Program-made: the position numbers and the translations under genes | Part shown: in pieces, positions 40,404 to 50,454 of the stretch | How positions within the stretch are numbered: position 1 is the first letter of the stretch | Layout: the number at the start of each line of letters is the position of its first letter | The notes under the pieces: generated by a model | The model's database searches: none | Told to the model about the DNA's origin: nothing | What the model saw: the letters and a program-made list of their open reading frames with translations, nothing else | Assembly (NCBI RefSeq): GCF_004346845.1 | Contig: NZ_SMGI01000001.1 | Coordinates: 310,001-374,000, forward strand | Source of the DNA: Winogradskyella wandonensis | Lineage (GTDB): Bacteria > Bacteroidota > Bacteroidia > Flavobacteriales > Flavobacteriaceae | DNA: 64,000 nucleotides | Direction: 5' to 3'

Positions 40404-41320
40404 GGCCTGTAGTCTCAATAATCATCCCAAATTACAATCACAAGCCGTTTTTGCAACAGCGTTTAGACACGGTTTTTAGCCAAACTTATCAAGATTTTGA
40501 GGTTATCCTTTTAGACGATGCGTCTACCGATGGTAGTGAAACCCTATTGAACTCTTATAAAAATCATCCTAAGGTATCTCATGTAATCATTAATAAAGAA
40601 AACTCTGGTAGTCCTTTTAAGCAATGGGAAAAAGGACTAAAACTAGCGCAAGGTGATTTTGTTTGGATTGCAGAGAGTGATGATTATTGTGAGCTTGATT
40701 TTTTAGAACATATGATAGGTTTTATGAGCCGCAATACATCAATTGGGCTATTGTATTGCCAAACAACCGATGTAGATAAAGATGGCATAATGCTCCAAAA
40801 CAGAATTAATTACACAAGTACTTTTAAGCCTAATTTATGGAAAGATGATTTTTCTATTGAGGGGTTAGAATTTGTATCAAAATATTTGAGTGTTAAAAAT
40901 GTTATCCCTAATGCTAGTGCCGTTGTTTTTAGAAAAAAGTATATGCAAGCAACTATTTTTTCAGAAGATCTGCTAAACATGCGCATGTGCGGCGATTGGT
41001 TTTTTTGGACGCAACTTGCATTAAATACAAACGTGGGATTTTTGGCTAAGAGCATGAATTATTTTAGAAATCATGAAAGCATAAGTCGAAATCATTTAGA
41101 CTTAAAAACAAAAAAAGAACGCTTGTTAGAAGAGGGAATCATTCAGTATTACATAAAAAAAGAAGGATTGAATAACCACGTAGCTGAAATTGAGCTTTAT
41201 AAAAAATGGTTTGTTTTACATTCATTTTTCTTAATATTTAATCCAGCTTTTTACAACATAAAGTTCTCTGAAACTAGTACATTTAGTTTTTTAAAGCATT
41301 ATTTTAAATTCAAGTTTTGA
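40400..41320 (+). CDS. Glycosyltransferase family 2
   Basis: 306 aa, GT-A fold. VSIIIPNYNHKPFLQQRLDT (start), LLDDASTDGSE (nucleotide binding) and WIAESDDYCELDFL, where SDD is the metal site. A long C-terminal helical region follows the catalytic half (CGDWFFWTQLAL is the acceptor-side part). It transfers an unknown sugar in polymer assembly. It overlaps both neighbours by 4 bp. Confidence 0.88.
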   Translation: MRPVVSIIIPNYNHKPFLQQRLDTVFSQTYQDFEVILLDDASTDGSETLLNSYKNHPKVSHVIINKENSGSPFKQWEKGLKLAQGDFVWIAESDDYCELDFLEHMIGFMSRNTSIGLLYCQTTDVDKDGIMLQNRINYTSTFKPNLWKDDFSIEGLEFVSKYLSVKNVIPNASAVVFRKKYMQATIFSEDLLNMRMCGDWFFWTQLALNTNVGFLAKSMNYFRNHESISRNHLDLKTKKERLLEEGIIQYYIKKEGLNNHVAEIELYKKWFVLHSFFLIFNPAFYNIKFSETSTFSFLKHYFKFKF

Positions 41321-42429
41321 ACATAGCAATTTTTTCACCAAGTAAAAATCCGTATTCTGAGACCTTTATTCAGGCACATAAAAATAATCTCAAAGGAGAC
41401 GTTTTTTATTATTATGGTTCTAAAGGACACATGCAATTAGAAGGTGTTAATCGTTTAGTTTCAAAATTGAGCTTATTGCGTTTTCGTATTATCCGCAAAC
41501 TAAGAAAGCATCCATTTTCTTATATACGTGAACAATCGGTGCTGGCATCTTTAAAAAAGAATAGTATTGCTGTTGTTTTAGTAGAGTATGGCACACACGC
41601 CTATAATCTACAAAGCCTCTTAAAATCTAGCGGATTGCCAGTTATCGTTCATTTTCATGGCTATGACGCCAGTGTGAAAACCGTTATAGAACAATGTAAT
41701 TTTTATAAAGAGGTTTTTCAAATAGCAACAAAGGTGGTAGCTGTTTCAAAAAAAATGGAACATATCTTATTAGAGATGGGATGTCCAGAAAACAAGTTAG
41801 TTTATAATGTTTATGGTCCTGATTCTAAATTTGAAACTGTACAGCCAAAATTTACAAAAAAGCAATTTATTGGTATTGGTCGTTTTACGGATAAGAAGGC
41901 ACCATATTACACTGTTATGGCGTTTAAAGGTGTAATAAAAAAACACCCTGATGCCAAGTTATTATTAGCGGGTGACGGTAGTTTATTGAATATGTGTCAA
42001 AATCTAGTTAGTTACTATGGGCTTGAAAAACATGTTGAGTTTTTAGGTGTTATTAAACCCGATTTGTATCGTAAAATACTATCAGAGTCTATAGCTTTTG
42101 TGCAACATTCTATTACTGCCCTAAATGGTGATATGGAAGGTACACCAGTTGCCATTTTAGAGGCTAGTATGGCAGGCATACCCATTATCTCTACAAACCA
42201 TGCTGGTATTTCAGATGTAGTAGTTCATAACAAAACAGGTTTGTTAGGTGAAGAGCACGACGTAGAGCGTATGTCTAAGCATATGCTAAAGCTATTAGAT
42301 GACGAAGATTATGCAAAAGAAATGGGTGCAGCTGGTAAAGCGCATGCCTTAGAAAATTTCAGTATGATGCGGCATATACAAACATTACAAAATATTTTGG
42401 AGTGTGCTACAAAAGATTTTAGATTATAA
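41317..42429 (+). CDS. Glycosyltransferase family 4 (GT-B)
   Basis: 370 aa starting at TTG within TTGA, which is also the stop of the GT2 gene. N-domain: FSPSKNPYSETFIQAHKNNL and IVHFHGYDASV. C-domain: GIGRFTDKKAPYYTVMAF, LLAGDGSLL, and the retaining-GT4 donor site EGTPVAILEASMAGIPI (E-x7-E). The VSETFI-like N-terminus resembles colanic acid WcaL-type transferases. The sugar is not predictable. Confidence 0.88.
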   Translation: MNIAIFSPSKNPYSETFIQAHKNNLKGDVFYYYGSKGHMQLEGVNRLVSKLSLLRFRIIRKLRKHPFSYIREQSVLASLKKNSIAVVLVEYGTHAYNLQSLLKSSGLPVIVHFHGYDASVKTVIEQCNFYKEVFQIATKVVAVSKKMEHILLEMGCPENKLVYNVYGPDSKFETVQPKFTKKQFIGIGRFTDKKAPYYTVMAFKGVIKKHPDAKLLLAGDGSLLNMCQNLVSYYGLEKHVEFLGVIKPDLYRKILSESIAFVQHSITALNGDMEGTPVAILEASMAGIPIISTNHAGISDVVVHNKTGLLGEEHDVERMSKHMLKLLDDEDYAKEMGAAGKAHALENFSMMRHIQTLQNILECATKDFRL

Positions 42430-42464
42430 TTCTTCATTGTATATTAGACGGATAAATAAAATAA

Positions 42465-43400
42465 GTGAAAGACCTGCCTTTAGTTTCCATAATAATCCCT
42501 ACGTATAACAGAGCCAAGTTAATACCTGAAACACTAGACTCTGTTTTAGCTCAAGGCTATAAAAATTGGGAATGTCTTGTAGTAGATGATGGTTCTTTAG
42601 ATGATACGGATAAAATTCTAAAGAAGTATTGTGTAAAGGATTTTCGTTTCAAATATTTTAAAAGACCACACGATAGATTACCAGGAGGAAATGCGGCTAG
42701 AAACTATGGTTTTGAATTAAGTAAGGGGAAATATATTCAGTGGTTTGATGATGATGATCTTATGTCGCCCAATAAAATTGAGAACAAAGTCCGTTCATTT
42801 TTAGAAGATAACGTTGATTTAGTAATAAGTAAATCAAAATACTTTAATTCTGAAGCTGAATTTTACCATTACGCTTATACTGCAAAAGATATTAGTTTCG
42901 AGAGTTTTGCCATGGGAAATGTGTCTTGGGTTACAAATGATTTTATGATTTCTAGAGACATAGCCAAGGACATAAGTTTTAATGAAAATTTGAGGGCAGG
43001 ACAAGAATATAATTATTGTTGCAAAGCGTTATTACAAACAAGTAGAATAAGTTTTATTGATAAGTTTTTAACTTTAAGGAGAGATAATCAAGATTCTATT
43101 GGTAGTAATAGAAGGTTATATAAATTAAAACATTTTACGTCGAAGTTCAATGCCTATTGGTTAAACTATATTGACATCTCAAATTTAACCAAACATAAAA
43201 AGTTTGAAAGATTCTCTTTAATTACGTGTGTGTCTTATTATTTAAGAAGCAGAAATAGAATTCAGATTCCGTCTAGTTTTTACAGACGCCTAATTAAGGT
43301 ATTTGGTTACAGGTCTATTTACTTTTTTCTAGCAAGATTAAGTAATTTCTTTTTTGGCAAGTATTATTATTTCTACAAGAGATTTAAGGGTGTTAAATAG
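42465..43400 (+). CDS. Glycosyltransferase family 2
   Basis: 311 aa, GTG start. VSIIIPTYNRAKLIPETLDS, VVDDGSLDDTDK and the aspartate run QWFDDDDLMSP mark the GT-A active site; GGNAARNYGFELSKGKYI precedes it. The C-terminal third is basic and aromatic (FLARLSNFFFGKYYYFYKRF), suggesting membrane contact. Donor and acceptor are unknown. Confidence 0.87.
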   Translation: MKDLPLVSIIIPTYNRAKLIPETLDSVLAQGYKNWECLVVDDGSLDDTDKILKKYCVKDFRFKYFKRPHDRLPGGNAARNYGFELSKGKYIQWFDDDDLMSPNKIENKVRSFLEDNVDLVISKSKYFNSEAEFYHYAYTAKDISFESFAMGNVSWVTNDFMISRDIAKDISFNENLRAGQEYNYCCKALLQTSRISFIDKFLTLRRDNQDSIGSNRRLYKLKHFTSKFNAYWLNYIDISNLTKHKKFERFSLITCVSYYLRSRNRIQIPSSFYRRLIKVFGYRSIYFFLARLSNFFFGKYYYFYKRFKGVK

Positions 43401-43434
43401 TTATAAAAGATTAGAATTCTAATGAAGCGTTAAT

Positions 43435-44523
43435 ATGAAAATTTTATATGTCTATGATAAACTACCAAAAACGTATCAAGAGTACTTAAATATTTTGTTG
43501 CATGAGATTAAGAAAAGAACACCAATAAAAATATTAGCCTACAGCAGCGAGACAGGAGCAGATTACAACATTTCATCAAGTCGTTTAAAGCGAAATTTCT
43601 ATACCTTCGTCTCTAAATTAGGAGTGATATTTAAACCTAATGTTGGCATCAATATCATGCGTCAATACGATATTATTCATATTCAACATAGTTATTTATT
43701 TGTTCATTTGACTTCCTTTTTTAGAAATACAACTCGTAAACCTAAAATAGTTATTACCTTGAGAGGTGCTGACACCTATTTAAAACCATGGATTTATGAA
43801 AAATGGGAACTATTTTACAAGAAGCAATCACAATACATTGATGCATTTGTTACTGTAAGTCAGCATCAAAAAGCGTATTTGCAACGTTGGGGCGTTGACG
43901 AAGATAAAATACACGTCATACCCGTTTCATTTGGCAATAAAACGCCAGCATTGCCTAAGCAACTATCAGGAAAAACCATAAAAATAATTTCGGCACATCG
44001 TATGTGTTGGGAAAAAAACATTAATGGAAATTTAAGGACTATATTATTTCTAAAAGAAGCAGGTTACAATGTACAGTATGATATTTTTGGAGATGGACCA
44101 GACAAAGCTCAAGTATCGTACTTAATTGATAAGTATGGTTTAGGAAAAGACGTAAATTTTTATGGTAAAATTGAAAATGCAGCATACAAGAGAAGACTTA
44201 CAGACTATGATTTCTTTTTACAATTAAGTCTGTCGGAGGCTTTTGGTGCTTCGGTTATAGAAGCACAATCTATGGGGCTTCCAGCAATCATATCAAATAC
44301 CGATGGTTTACCTGAAACGATACTTGATGGTGTAACCGGTTATTGTGTTGATGCAAACAGCTCTAGAGATGCAGCAAATTGCATCATTGATTTATACAAG
44401 GATAAAGAAAAGTTTTATTCTTTTTCTAAAGAAGCTATAAAGCACAGCAATGCCAATTTTTCATCTGATATTGAGGCTGAAAAATTAATGCAATTATATA
44501 ATAGCCTAATTCATAAGAACTAA
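43435..44523 (+). CDS. Glycosyltransferase family 4 (GT-B)
   Basis: 362 aa. N-domain with IIHIQHSYLFVHL and ITLRGADTYLKPW; donor-domain ISAHRMCWEKNINGNL and IFGDGPDKAQV, and the E-x7-E site EAFGASVIEAQSMGLPA, followed by NTDGLPETILDGVTGYCV. Its last base is shared with the asnB start (TAATG). Confidence 0.88.
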   Translation: MKILYVYDKLPKTYQEYLNILLHEIKKRTPIKILAYSSETGADYNISSSRLKRNFYTFVSKLGVIFKPNVGINIMRQYDIIHIQHSYLFVHLTSFFRNTTRKPKIVITLRGADTYLKPWIYEKWELFYKKQSQYIDAFVTVSQHQKAYLQRWGVDEDKIHVIPVSFGNKTPALPKQLSGKTIKIISAHRMCWEKNINGNLRTILFLKEAGYNVQYDIFGDGPDKAQVSYLIDKYGLGKDVNFYGKIENAAYKRRLTDYDFFLQLSLSEAFGASVIEAQSMGLPAIISNTDGLPETILDGVTGYCVDANSSRDAANCIIDLYKDKEKFYSFSKEAIKHSNANFSSDIEAEKLMQLYNSLIHKN

Positions 44524-46373
44524 TGTGCGGATTTCTAGGCGAGTTCTCTTTTAATTCTACTATTACTACAGAAAGTAATGACTTTCTTTCTTTACTAGAG
44601 TTATCTAAGCATCGCGGACCAGATAGTACCCAAACTCTTAAAGAAAACAACTACCAGTTAGGTTTTAATAGATTGGCTATTTTAGACGTCTCTGCAAATG
44701 GAAACCAGCCTAAATATAGTCCATCAAAGCGCTATGTGGTTATATTTAATGGCGAAATATACAATTACAAAACACTTCAAAAGGAACACCAATTAAAGGG
44801 TCTACAGTCCACCTCTGATACCGAAGTATTAATTCATTTATTAGATAGATTTGGTATTGAGAAAACTGTGAAAATGCTTAATGGGATGTTTGCAATAGCT
44901 ATTATAGACAAGGTAACTCAAACTGTTTCTTTAGTCAGAGATTTTGCAGGTATTAAGCCATTATTCTATGGGCTCTCTGCAAGTGGTATTGTTTTCGCTT
45001 CTCAATTCAATCAGATATTTAAGCATTCATGGCACTGCAATGCTTTAAAATTGAGACCAGATATGATGAAAGCTTATTTTGGTTTTGGTTTTATGCACGC
45101 CCCAAATACTATTTATAAAGATATTTTTCAAGTAAGACCAGGTGAGATGATACAGATTTCTCTAAGTGGAGAAATATGTAAGAAAACTTACTTAGAATTT
45201 TCGAAGCACATAAATGTTTATAGAACTAAGTCATGTAATACATCTTATAGTGAAATTTTAAAGGCAGCGGTAAACAAACAATTGGCTAGTGATGTTCCGT
45301 TAGCATCTTTTTTAAGTGGAGGAATAGATAGTCCTCTAATTACAGCGGTCGCTAAATCTAGTAAAACAGATATTAAAGCATTTACCTTTGGTATTAATAA
45401 TAGTAGGTTTGATGAAAGCAAAAAGGCAATTGCTTATGCGGCGCATTTAAACATCTCTCATGTTGTGGAAAACGTCAACGAGGCTGATATACTTTCTAAT
45501 ATTGAAACGCACTTTAGATATGTTTCAGAACCTTTTGGGGATTATTCAAGTATACCCACTTACCTAATCACAAAAAAAACACGAGAGTCTCATACGGTCA
45601 TGTTGTCTGGAGATGGTGGTGACGAGTTGTTTTTTGGTTACCCTAGGATGCTGGATGTTTTAAATCAGAGGCATTGGTTTAGAATACCATTTTTTATAAG
45701 AAGACCATTAATTGCAGTACTGAATAGACTAAAGCTAACCAACACTTGGGGCGCATATACGTATAGATTTTTCGCAGATTGGATTACATCAAAGCAATTA
45801 TATATTCCAATAGATGTGTTAAACACTTTTTTTAGTAATGTAAACTTTTCAGATGAGGTTAAGGATTTGTTTGCTTTATCTAAATTTAAAAGTAAACGTC
45901 ATCTTTTGCATTGGTTACGATGGAATGAATTCTATGGGCATTTACAGCGTGTGCTTATTAAAGTAGATCGAACAAGTATGGCAAACAGCCTAGAGGTCAG
46001 AGTTCCTTTTTTGGATAAGAATAGTATTAATTATGCATGGAATGATATACCTTTACAATTGGAGTCTGCTAATGATTTAAAAAAAGGTCTAAAGGATGAT
46101 TTGGCGGCGTATTATCCAAAGGAATATATAGAAACTCAAAAAAAGGGCTTTAGTGTCCCTATTGAGAGTTGGCTGAGAAACGAACTAAAAGATAGTGTAG
46201 AAGATTATATCTTAAATAAACCATTTTATGGTGAGAGTTTTATAAACGTCAATAAAATAAAATCGTTTATTATCGATTTTTACAAGGGAAGGCATAACAA
46301 TGGTTGGGGTGTATGGCATGTTTACGCATGGCAAAAGTGGGCGTATACACATGTAATTGAAGAAAAGAGTTAG
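44523..46373 (+). CDS. asnB: Asparagine synthase (glutamine-hydrolysing) family protein
   Basis: 616 aa. The N-terminal class II glutaminase has catalytic Cys2 (MCGFLGEFS), the SKHRGPDSTQT and LGFNRLAILD motifs, and FNGEIYNY. The synthetase domain has PP-loop SFLSGGIDSPL (about 265-275), SEPFGDYSSIPTYLI and LSGDGGDELFFGYPR. It transfers glutamine ammonia to an adenylated carboxylate. Such AsnB-like genes in glycan loci are thought to amidate uronic acids or make aminoacyl decorations rather than free asparagine (inference). A glutaminase-less relative lies at 53138. Confidence 0.9.
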   Translation: MCGFLGEFSFNSTITTESNDFLSLLELSKHRGPDSTQTLKENNYQLGFNRLAILDVSANGNQPKYSPSKRYVVIFNGEIYNYKTLQKEHQLKGLQSTSDTEVLIHLLDRFGIEKTVKMLNGMFAIAIIDKVTQTVSLVRDFAGIKPLFYGLSASGIVFASQFNQIFKHSWHCNALKLRPDMMKAYFGFGFMHAPNTIYKDIFQVRPGEMIQISLSGEICKKTYLEFSKHINVYRTKSCNTSYSEILKAAVNKQLASDVPLASFLSGGIDSPLITAVAKSSKTDIKAFTFGINNSRFDESKKAIAYAAHLNISHVVENVNEADILSNIETHFRYVSEPFGDYSSIPTYLITKKTRESHTVMLSGDGGDELFFGYPRMLDVLNQRHWFRIPFFIRRPLIAVLNRLKLTNTWGAYTYRFFADWITSKQLYIPIDVLNTFFSNVNFSDEVKDLFALSKFKSKRHLLHWLRWNEFYGHLQRVLIKVDRTSMANSLEVRVPFLDKNSINYAWNDIPLQLESANDLKKGLKDDLAAYYPKEYIETQKKGFSVPIESWLRNELKDSVEDYILNKPFYGESFINVNKIKSFIIDFYKGRHNNGWGVWHVYAWQKWAYTHVIEEKS

Positions 46374-46385
46374 CACAAAATAAGA

Positions 46386-47462
46386 ATGATTAACGTAACA
46401 AAAACCTTTTTACCACCGCAAGACGAATTTAATGCCATTCTTAAACGTGCCTGGGACAAGAATTGGATTACCAATAGAGGTCATTTAGTTTTAGAGTTAG
46501 AGAAACAACTAAAAGCTTATTTATCTGTGCCCAACATTATTGCTACAACCAATGGCACATTACCTTTGCAGATTGCAATAAAAGCATTAACACTTAAAGG
46601 CGAAATCATTACCACGCCATTTAGTTATGTTGCCACTATGTCTAGTATTGTTTGGGAAGGTTGTACACCCGTATTTGTTGATATTCATCCGGATTATTTA
46701 ACCATTGACGCATCTAAAATTGAATCCACAATTACCTCGGAAACTTCAGCAATATTAGCCACACATGTGTTTGGTAATCCATGCAATGTTGAGACCATAG
46801 AACATATTGCTAATAAGCATGGTTTAAAAGTTATTTATGATGCGGCTCATAGTTTTGGCGTGACCTATAAAGGTCAATCGATTTTTAATTATGGTGATGT
46901 CAGCACCTGCAGTTTTCATGCGACTAAATTATTTCATTCAGGAGAAGGCGGTGCCTTGTTTTGTAATAACCAAGACTTGCAAAATGCCTTATTTTACCAT
47001 CATAACTTTGGGCATGATGGTCCAGAACACTTTCAAGGTTTGGGTATTAATGCAAAAATGAGTGAGTTGCAAGCCGCCATGGGCTTGGCGGTTTTACCTT
47101 ATATGAATGATATTGTTTATGCAAGGAAGAAAATTATTGACTATTATAATTCAAATCTAGATTTTTCAATTTTAAAACGTCTTAAAATAAGGGAAGCTAC
47201 AGATTGGAATAATAGTTATTATCCATTGATATTTGAAAGCGAAGAGCAACTACTCAGGGTTAAAACGCTATTAGAAAAGAATAACATTGCTCCGAGAAGA
47301 TATTTTTATCCATCATTAAATACCATTGATTATATTAAGGGTAAGTCAATGCCTATTTCTGAACATATTTCTAAATGTATCATGTGCTTGCCTTTATATG
47401 TGGGTCTAAAACAAAATGAACTAAAACGTATAGTAACTATAATAAATGAAAGCTTATGTTAA
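46386..47462 (+). CDS. DegT/DnrJ/EryC1/StrS sugar aminotransferase
   Basis: 358-aa PLP-dependent enzyme that converts a nucleotide keto-sugar to an amino sugar. The PLP-binding lysine is Lys181 in CSFHATKLFHSGEGG; YDAAHSFG (the pyridine-binding Asp) and TTNGTLPLQIAI are typical of the family. An N-acyltransferase follows, overlapping by 7 bp, so the pair should make an N-acylated amino sugar such as Qui4NAc or N-acetylperosamine (specific sugar inferred, not proven). The dehydratase supplying the keto sugar is not in the window. Confidence 0.92.
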   Translation: MINVTKTFLPPQDEFNAILKRAWDKNWITNRGHLVLELEKQLKAYLSVPNIIATTNGTLPLQIAIKALTLKGEIITTPFSYVATMSSIVWEGCTPVFVDIHPDYLTIDASKIESTITSETSAILATHVFGNPCNVETIEHIANKHGLKVIYDAAHSFGVTYKGQSIFNYGDVSTCSFHATKLFHSGEGGALFCNNQDLQNALFYHHNFGHDGPEHFQGLGINAKMSELQAAMGLAVLPYMNDIVYARKKIIDYYNSNLDFSILKRLKIREATDWNNSYYPLIFESEEQLLRVKTLLEKNNIAPRRYFYPSLNTIDYIKGKSMPISEHISKCIMCLPLYVGLKQNELKRIVTIINESLC

Positions 47463-48091
47463 TAGTTGGGGCAAAAGGTTTTGCTAAAGAAGTACTTGAG
47501 ATTTTTCATCAACAAGGAAAAACTGATAATATTGCTTTTTACGATGATGTTAATGATGATATAGGTGATTTACTATATGATGAATTTCCGATTTTAAAGT
47601 CTGAAAAGGAAGTTGTTGATTTTTTTAATTCCTATGGAAATGATTTTACCATAGGCATTGGCTCACCTAAGCTGAGAAAAAAATTATATAATAAGTTCAA
47701 TGATTTAGGAGGAGTTTTTAAATCATCAATTAGTCCATTGGCCAAAGTTGGACATTATGGAAATATAATTGGAGAGGGATGCAATATCATGACAAATACG
47801 ATATTGACAAATGATGTAAAAGTTGGTAAAGGTGCACTAATTAATCTATCCTGTACTATAGGACATGATGTTATTCTAGAAGATTTTGTTGAAATATGTC
47901 CAAACGTGAACATTTCTGGAAATTGTAAGATTGAAGAAGAGGTTTTTATAGGGACGAGCGCAGTGATTCTTCCTAAAGTAACAATTGGGAAAAACTCAAT
48001 TATAGGTGCAGGTTCGGTGGTTACCAAGGATATTCCAAATAATGTACTAGCTCTTGGTGCTCCAGCAAGAATTATAAAATCTCTTATATAG
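47456..48091 (+). CDS. Sugar O/N-acyltransferase, PglD/NeuD-like
   Basis: 211 aa. An N-terminal Rossmann-like sugar-nucleotide-binding part (LIVGAKGFAKEVLEIF, 2-17) precedes a left-handed beta-helix of hexapeptide repeats (about 100-205), containing the catalytic His in CTIGHDVILEDF and ending with IGAGSVVTKDIPNNVLALGAPA. It uses acetyl- or another acyl-CoA. The overlap with the aminotransferase favours N-acylation of its product; NeuD-type sialic acid O-acetylation is an alternative given the neuB/neuA genes in the same locus. Confidence 0.9.
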   Translation: MLIVGAKGFAKEVLEIFHQQGKTDNIAFYDDVNDDIGDLLYDEFPILKSEKEVVDFFNSYGNDFTIGIGSPKLRKKLYNKFNDLGGVFKSSISPLAKVGHYGNIIGEGCNIMTNTILTNDVKVGKGALINLSCTIGHDVILEDFVEICPNVNISGNCKIEEEVFIGTSAVILPKVTIGKNSIIGAGSVVTKDIPNNVLALGAPARIIKSLI

Positions 48092-48092
48092 G

Positions 48093-49025
48093 ATGTCTAA
48101 AGCACCACTGGTAAGTGTCGTAATGATAACGTATAATCATCAGGATTATATTGAGGAAGCTATTAATGGTGTGCTAATACAAGAGTGTGATTTTGAAGTT
48201 GAACTAATTATAGCAAATGATAGTTCAACTGATAAAACTGATAATACCATCAATAAACTAATTGCAACTTATTCAGGTGATATTATCATTAGATACTATA
48301 ACCACAGTAAAAATAAAGGCATAATGCCTAATTTCATTTGGGCTTTAAATCAGTGCGATGGTAAATACATAGCTTTATGTGAAGGTGATGATTATTGGAC
48401 GGATTCTTCGAAATTAAAAAGACAGGTTAGTTTTTTGGAGAAGAATATATTTTGCTCAGCTATTGCAGAAAACTCAATGGTTTTATATGACAATGGAACA
48501 AAAAATTTGTTTGGCATAAAGAAAAGTAGACAAATTAAAGAGAAGGAAATTGTAAGATGTCGTCAATTTGCAACTGCTTCGATAGTATTTCGAAATAATT
48601 TAAGAATACCAGAAGCATTTAACAGTCTAATTGCTGGTGACACACCTTTATTTCTGCTTATAAATAAAGAAGCACCTATTTATTACGAAAATATTGTGTC
48701 ATCTATCTATAGAAGAGGCAAGCAAGGTGAGACTTATAAGTTTAGTGGTTTAAGTAAAAGGAAAAAGTTGGTTTCTTATAATTTATTTCTTAATGAATTT
48801 ACAAATGAAAACTATTCGCAAATATTTAATTTACATATAAGGCGCATAGAGAGTAGTGCTACAAGAGAACATAAATTAAGTCGTTTTCTCAGGTCTTATA
48901 TAAATCGTATAGATAATTATATATATAAATTATATTTAAAGTGGTTTAATGTAAAGCAGCACTATTATTTTGACATCGCTAATTACCCTTTCTATAAAAA
49001 AATATTCTACAGAATTTTTGGCTAA
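48093..49025 (+). CDS. Glycosyltransferase family 2
   Basis: 310 aa. VSVVMITYNHQDYIEEAING, ELIIANDSSTDKTD and ALCEGDDYWTDSSKL (metal site GDD) identify the GT-A domain. The C-terminus is basic and aromatic (YINRIDNYIYKLYLKWFN). It starts 1 bp after the acyltransferase stop. The 125-bp gap behind it (49026-49150) holds no ORF or clear promoter. Confidence 0.87.
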   Translation: MSKAPLVSVVMITYNHQDYIEEAINGVLIQECDFEVELIIANDSSTDKTDNTINKLIATYSGDIIIRYYNHSKNKGIMPNFIWALNQCDGKYIALCEGDDYWTDSSKLKRQVSFLEKNIFCSAIAENSMVLYDNGTKNLFGIKKSRQIKEKEIVRCRQFATASIVFRNNLRIPEAFNSLIAGDTPLFLLINKEAPIYYENIVSSIYRRGKQGETYKFSGLSKRKKLVSYNLFLNEFTNENYSQIFNLHIRRIESSATREHKLSRFLRSYINRIDNYIYKLYLKWFNVKQHYYFDIANYPFYKKIFYRIFG

Positions 49026-49150
49026 CACTTATATTTCCAAGATGGCTATTTTAAAATTTGGACCTAATTTCCATGATAAACAAGACCTATTTATGAATAA
49101 TGAGATAGTATAATTTTAAGGGTTTTAATTAACAGAATTATAGACAGCGA

Positions 49151-50368
49151 ATGCGTAAAAGAATGATTGTTTTTAAAGTGAATTCATTTCCTCAGGTTTC
49201 AGAGACCTTCGTAGTGTCTAATATTATTGAAACTATAAAAGAAGGCTTTAGAGTTAAGCTTATTGTAGATGAGAAAAATAGATTAGAAGATAGCTCACAA
49301 AAAGAACTTTTAGAACTTTACAACTTTTCAAATTTTATTTATCATTTTTCGCCACCTAAAGGAAAGATGATAAGGCTATTTATTAGTCTATTCTATCTAT
49401 TAAATCCATTATTATTTTACTTCTTCGTTAAATATTGGCGATTGATTAAGAAAACGTCTTTGTTCTATATTTTTGTCTTAAAATTTTATAAAAATTTTAG
49501 AAACGTCGATGTTTTTCATGTGCATTTTGCACCAACAAGCCATCCTCTCTTAGATTTAAAAGCTATTGGCTATATAAAATCAAAAATAATTGTAACCTTT
49601 CATGGCTATGATGCACATTTTTTACCTAAAGGCCAAGAACTAAAGCATTTAATCCAGAAATACAAAAAATTTGTAGATGAGATTACGGTTAATTCTGATT
49701 ATTTAAAAAATAAGTTGGTTCAAAAAGGCTTTTCAGAATCGCATATTACTATTGTTCCTATTGGGATTGATAGCTCTTTTTTTAAAAGAGAGCAGTCTAT
49801 ATCAATGATTAAAAGCAAACCTTTTAAGCTGATTACAGTTGGTAGATTGTTGCCTTTAAAAGGTCAGTATTTAGGTATACAGGTAGTCAAAATTTTAAAA
49901 GATAAAGGATATGATATACAATATACGCTTGTTGGGGATGGTGATGAATTAGAGAAGTTGCAAAAAATAGTGGACCAATTGAATTTGCATGAAAGTGTAA
50001 CGTTTGTAGGTGTTAAAAACCAAGCAGAAGTTAAATTAATGTTGGAAGCAAGTGATGTTTTTTTAATGACATCTACCAATGATAAATATGATAGAGCTGA
50101 AGCTTTTGGAATAGTGTCACTAGAGGCACAGGCTATGGGCCTGCCAGTTATTGGTTTTAATTCTGGCGGATTTCCAGATACCTTAATCGATGGTATAACT
50201 GGCTTTCTAGTTGAAGATAAGAATATAAACGCTATGTCTTCAGAAGTGGAAAAATTAATAAATAATCCTAACTTACTTAGTAGTATTAGTGAGAATGCTA
50301 TAAAGCATGTAAGAGAGAATTTTGATTTAAAGATAACTAACAAGAAATACACGGATTTATATAGATAG
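49151..50368 (+). CDS. Glycosyltransferase family 4 (GT-B), WcaL-like
   Basis: 405 aa. N-terminal NSFPQVSETFVVSNIIETI and VHFAPTSHPLLDLKAIGYI; IVTFHGYDAHFLPKG; donor domain VGRLLPLKGQYLGIQVVKIL, LVGDGDELEKL, and EAFGIVSLEAQAMGLPV (E-x7-E). A hydrophobic stretch at about 72-95 (FISLFYLLNPLLFYFFV) may tether it to the membrane. It resembles colanic acid/amylovoran GT4 enzymes. Confidence 0.88.
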   Translation: MRKRMIVFKVNSFPQVSETFVVSNIIETIKEGFRVKLIVDEKNRLEDSSQKELLELYNFSNFIYHFSPPKGKMIRLFISLFYLLNPLLFYFFVKYWRLIKKTSLFYIFVLKFYKNFRNVDVFHVHFAPTSHPLLDLKAIGYIKSKIIVTFHGYDAHFLPKGQELKHLIQKYKKFVDEITVNSDYLKNKLVQKGFSESHITIVPIGIDSSFFKREQSISMIKSKPFKLITVGRLLPLKGQYLGIQVVKILKDKGYDIQYTLVGDGDELEKLQKIVDQLNLHESVTFVGVKNQAEVKLMLEASDVFLMTSTNDKYDRAEAFGIVSLEAQAMGLPVIGFNSGGFPDTLIDGITGFLVEDKNINAMSSEVEKLINNPNLLSSISENAIKHVRENFDLKITNKKYTDLYR

Positions 50369-50454
50369 TATATCTATTTAACTCGTAACACTAGCAAATT
50401 TAAGATTGGTAATCTTACGAGAAAGATGTCAAATATTAACCTAAATGCTTTAAA

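Noticed and set aside
49864..50352. Open frame of 162 codons on the minus strand inside a GT4 gene
   Set aside because: It is antisense to a gene with clear GT4 motifs and has Ser/Ile-rich shadow composition.
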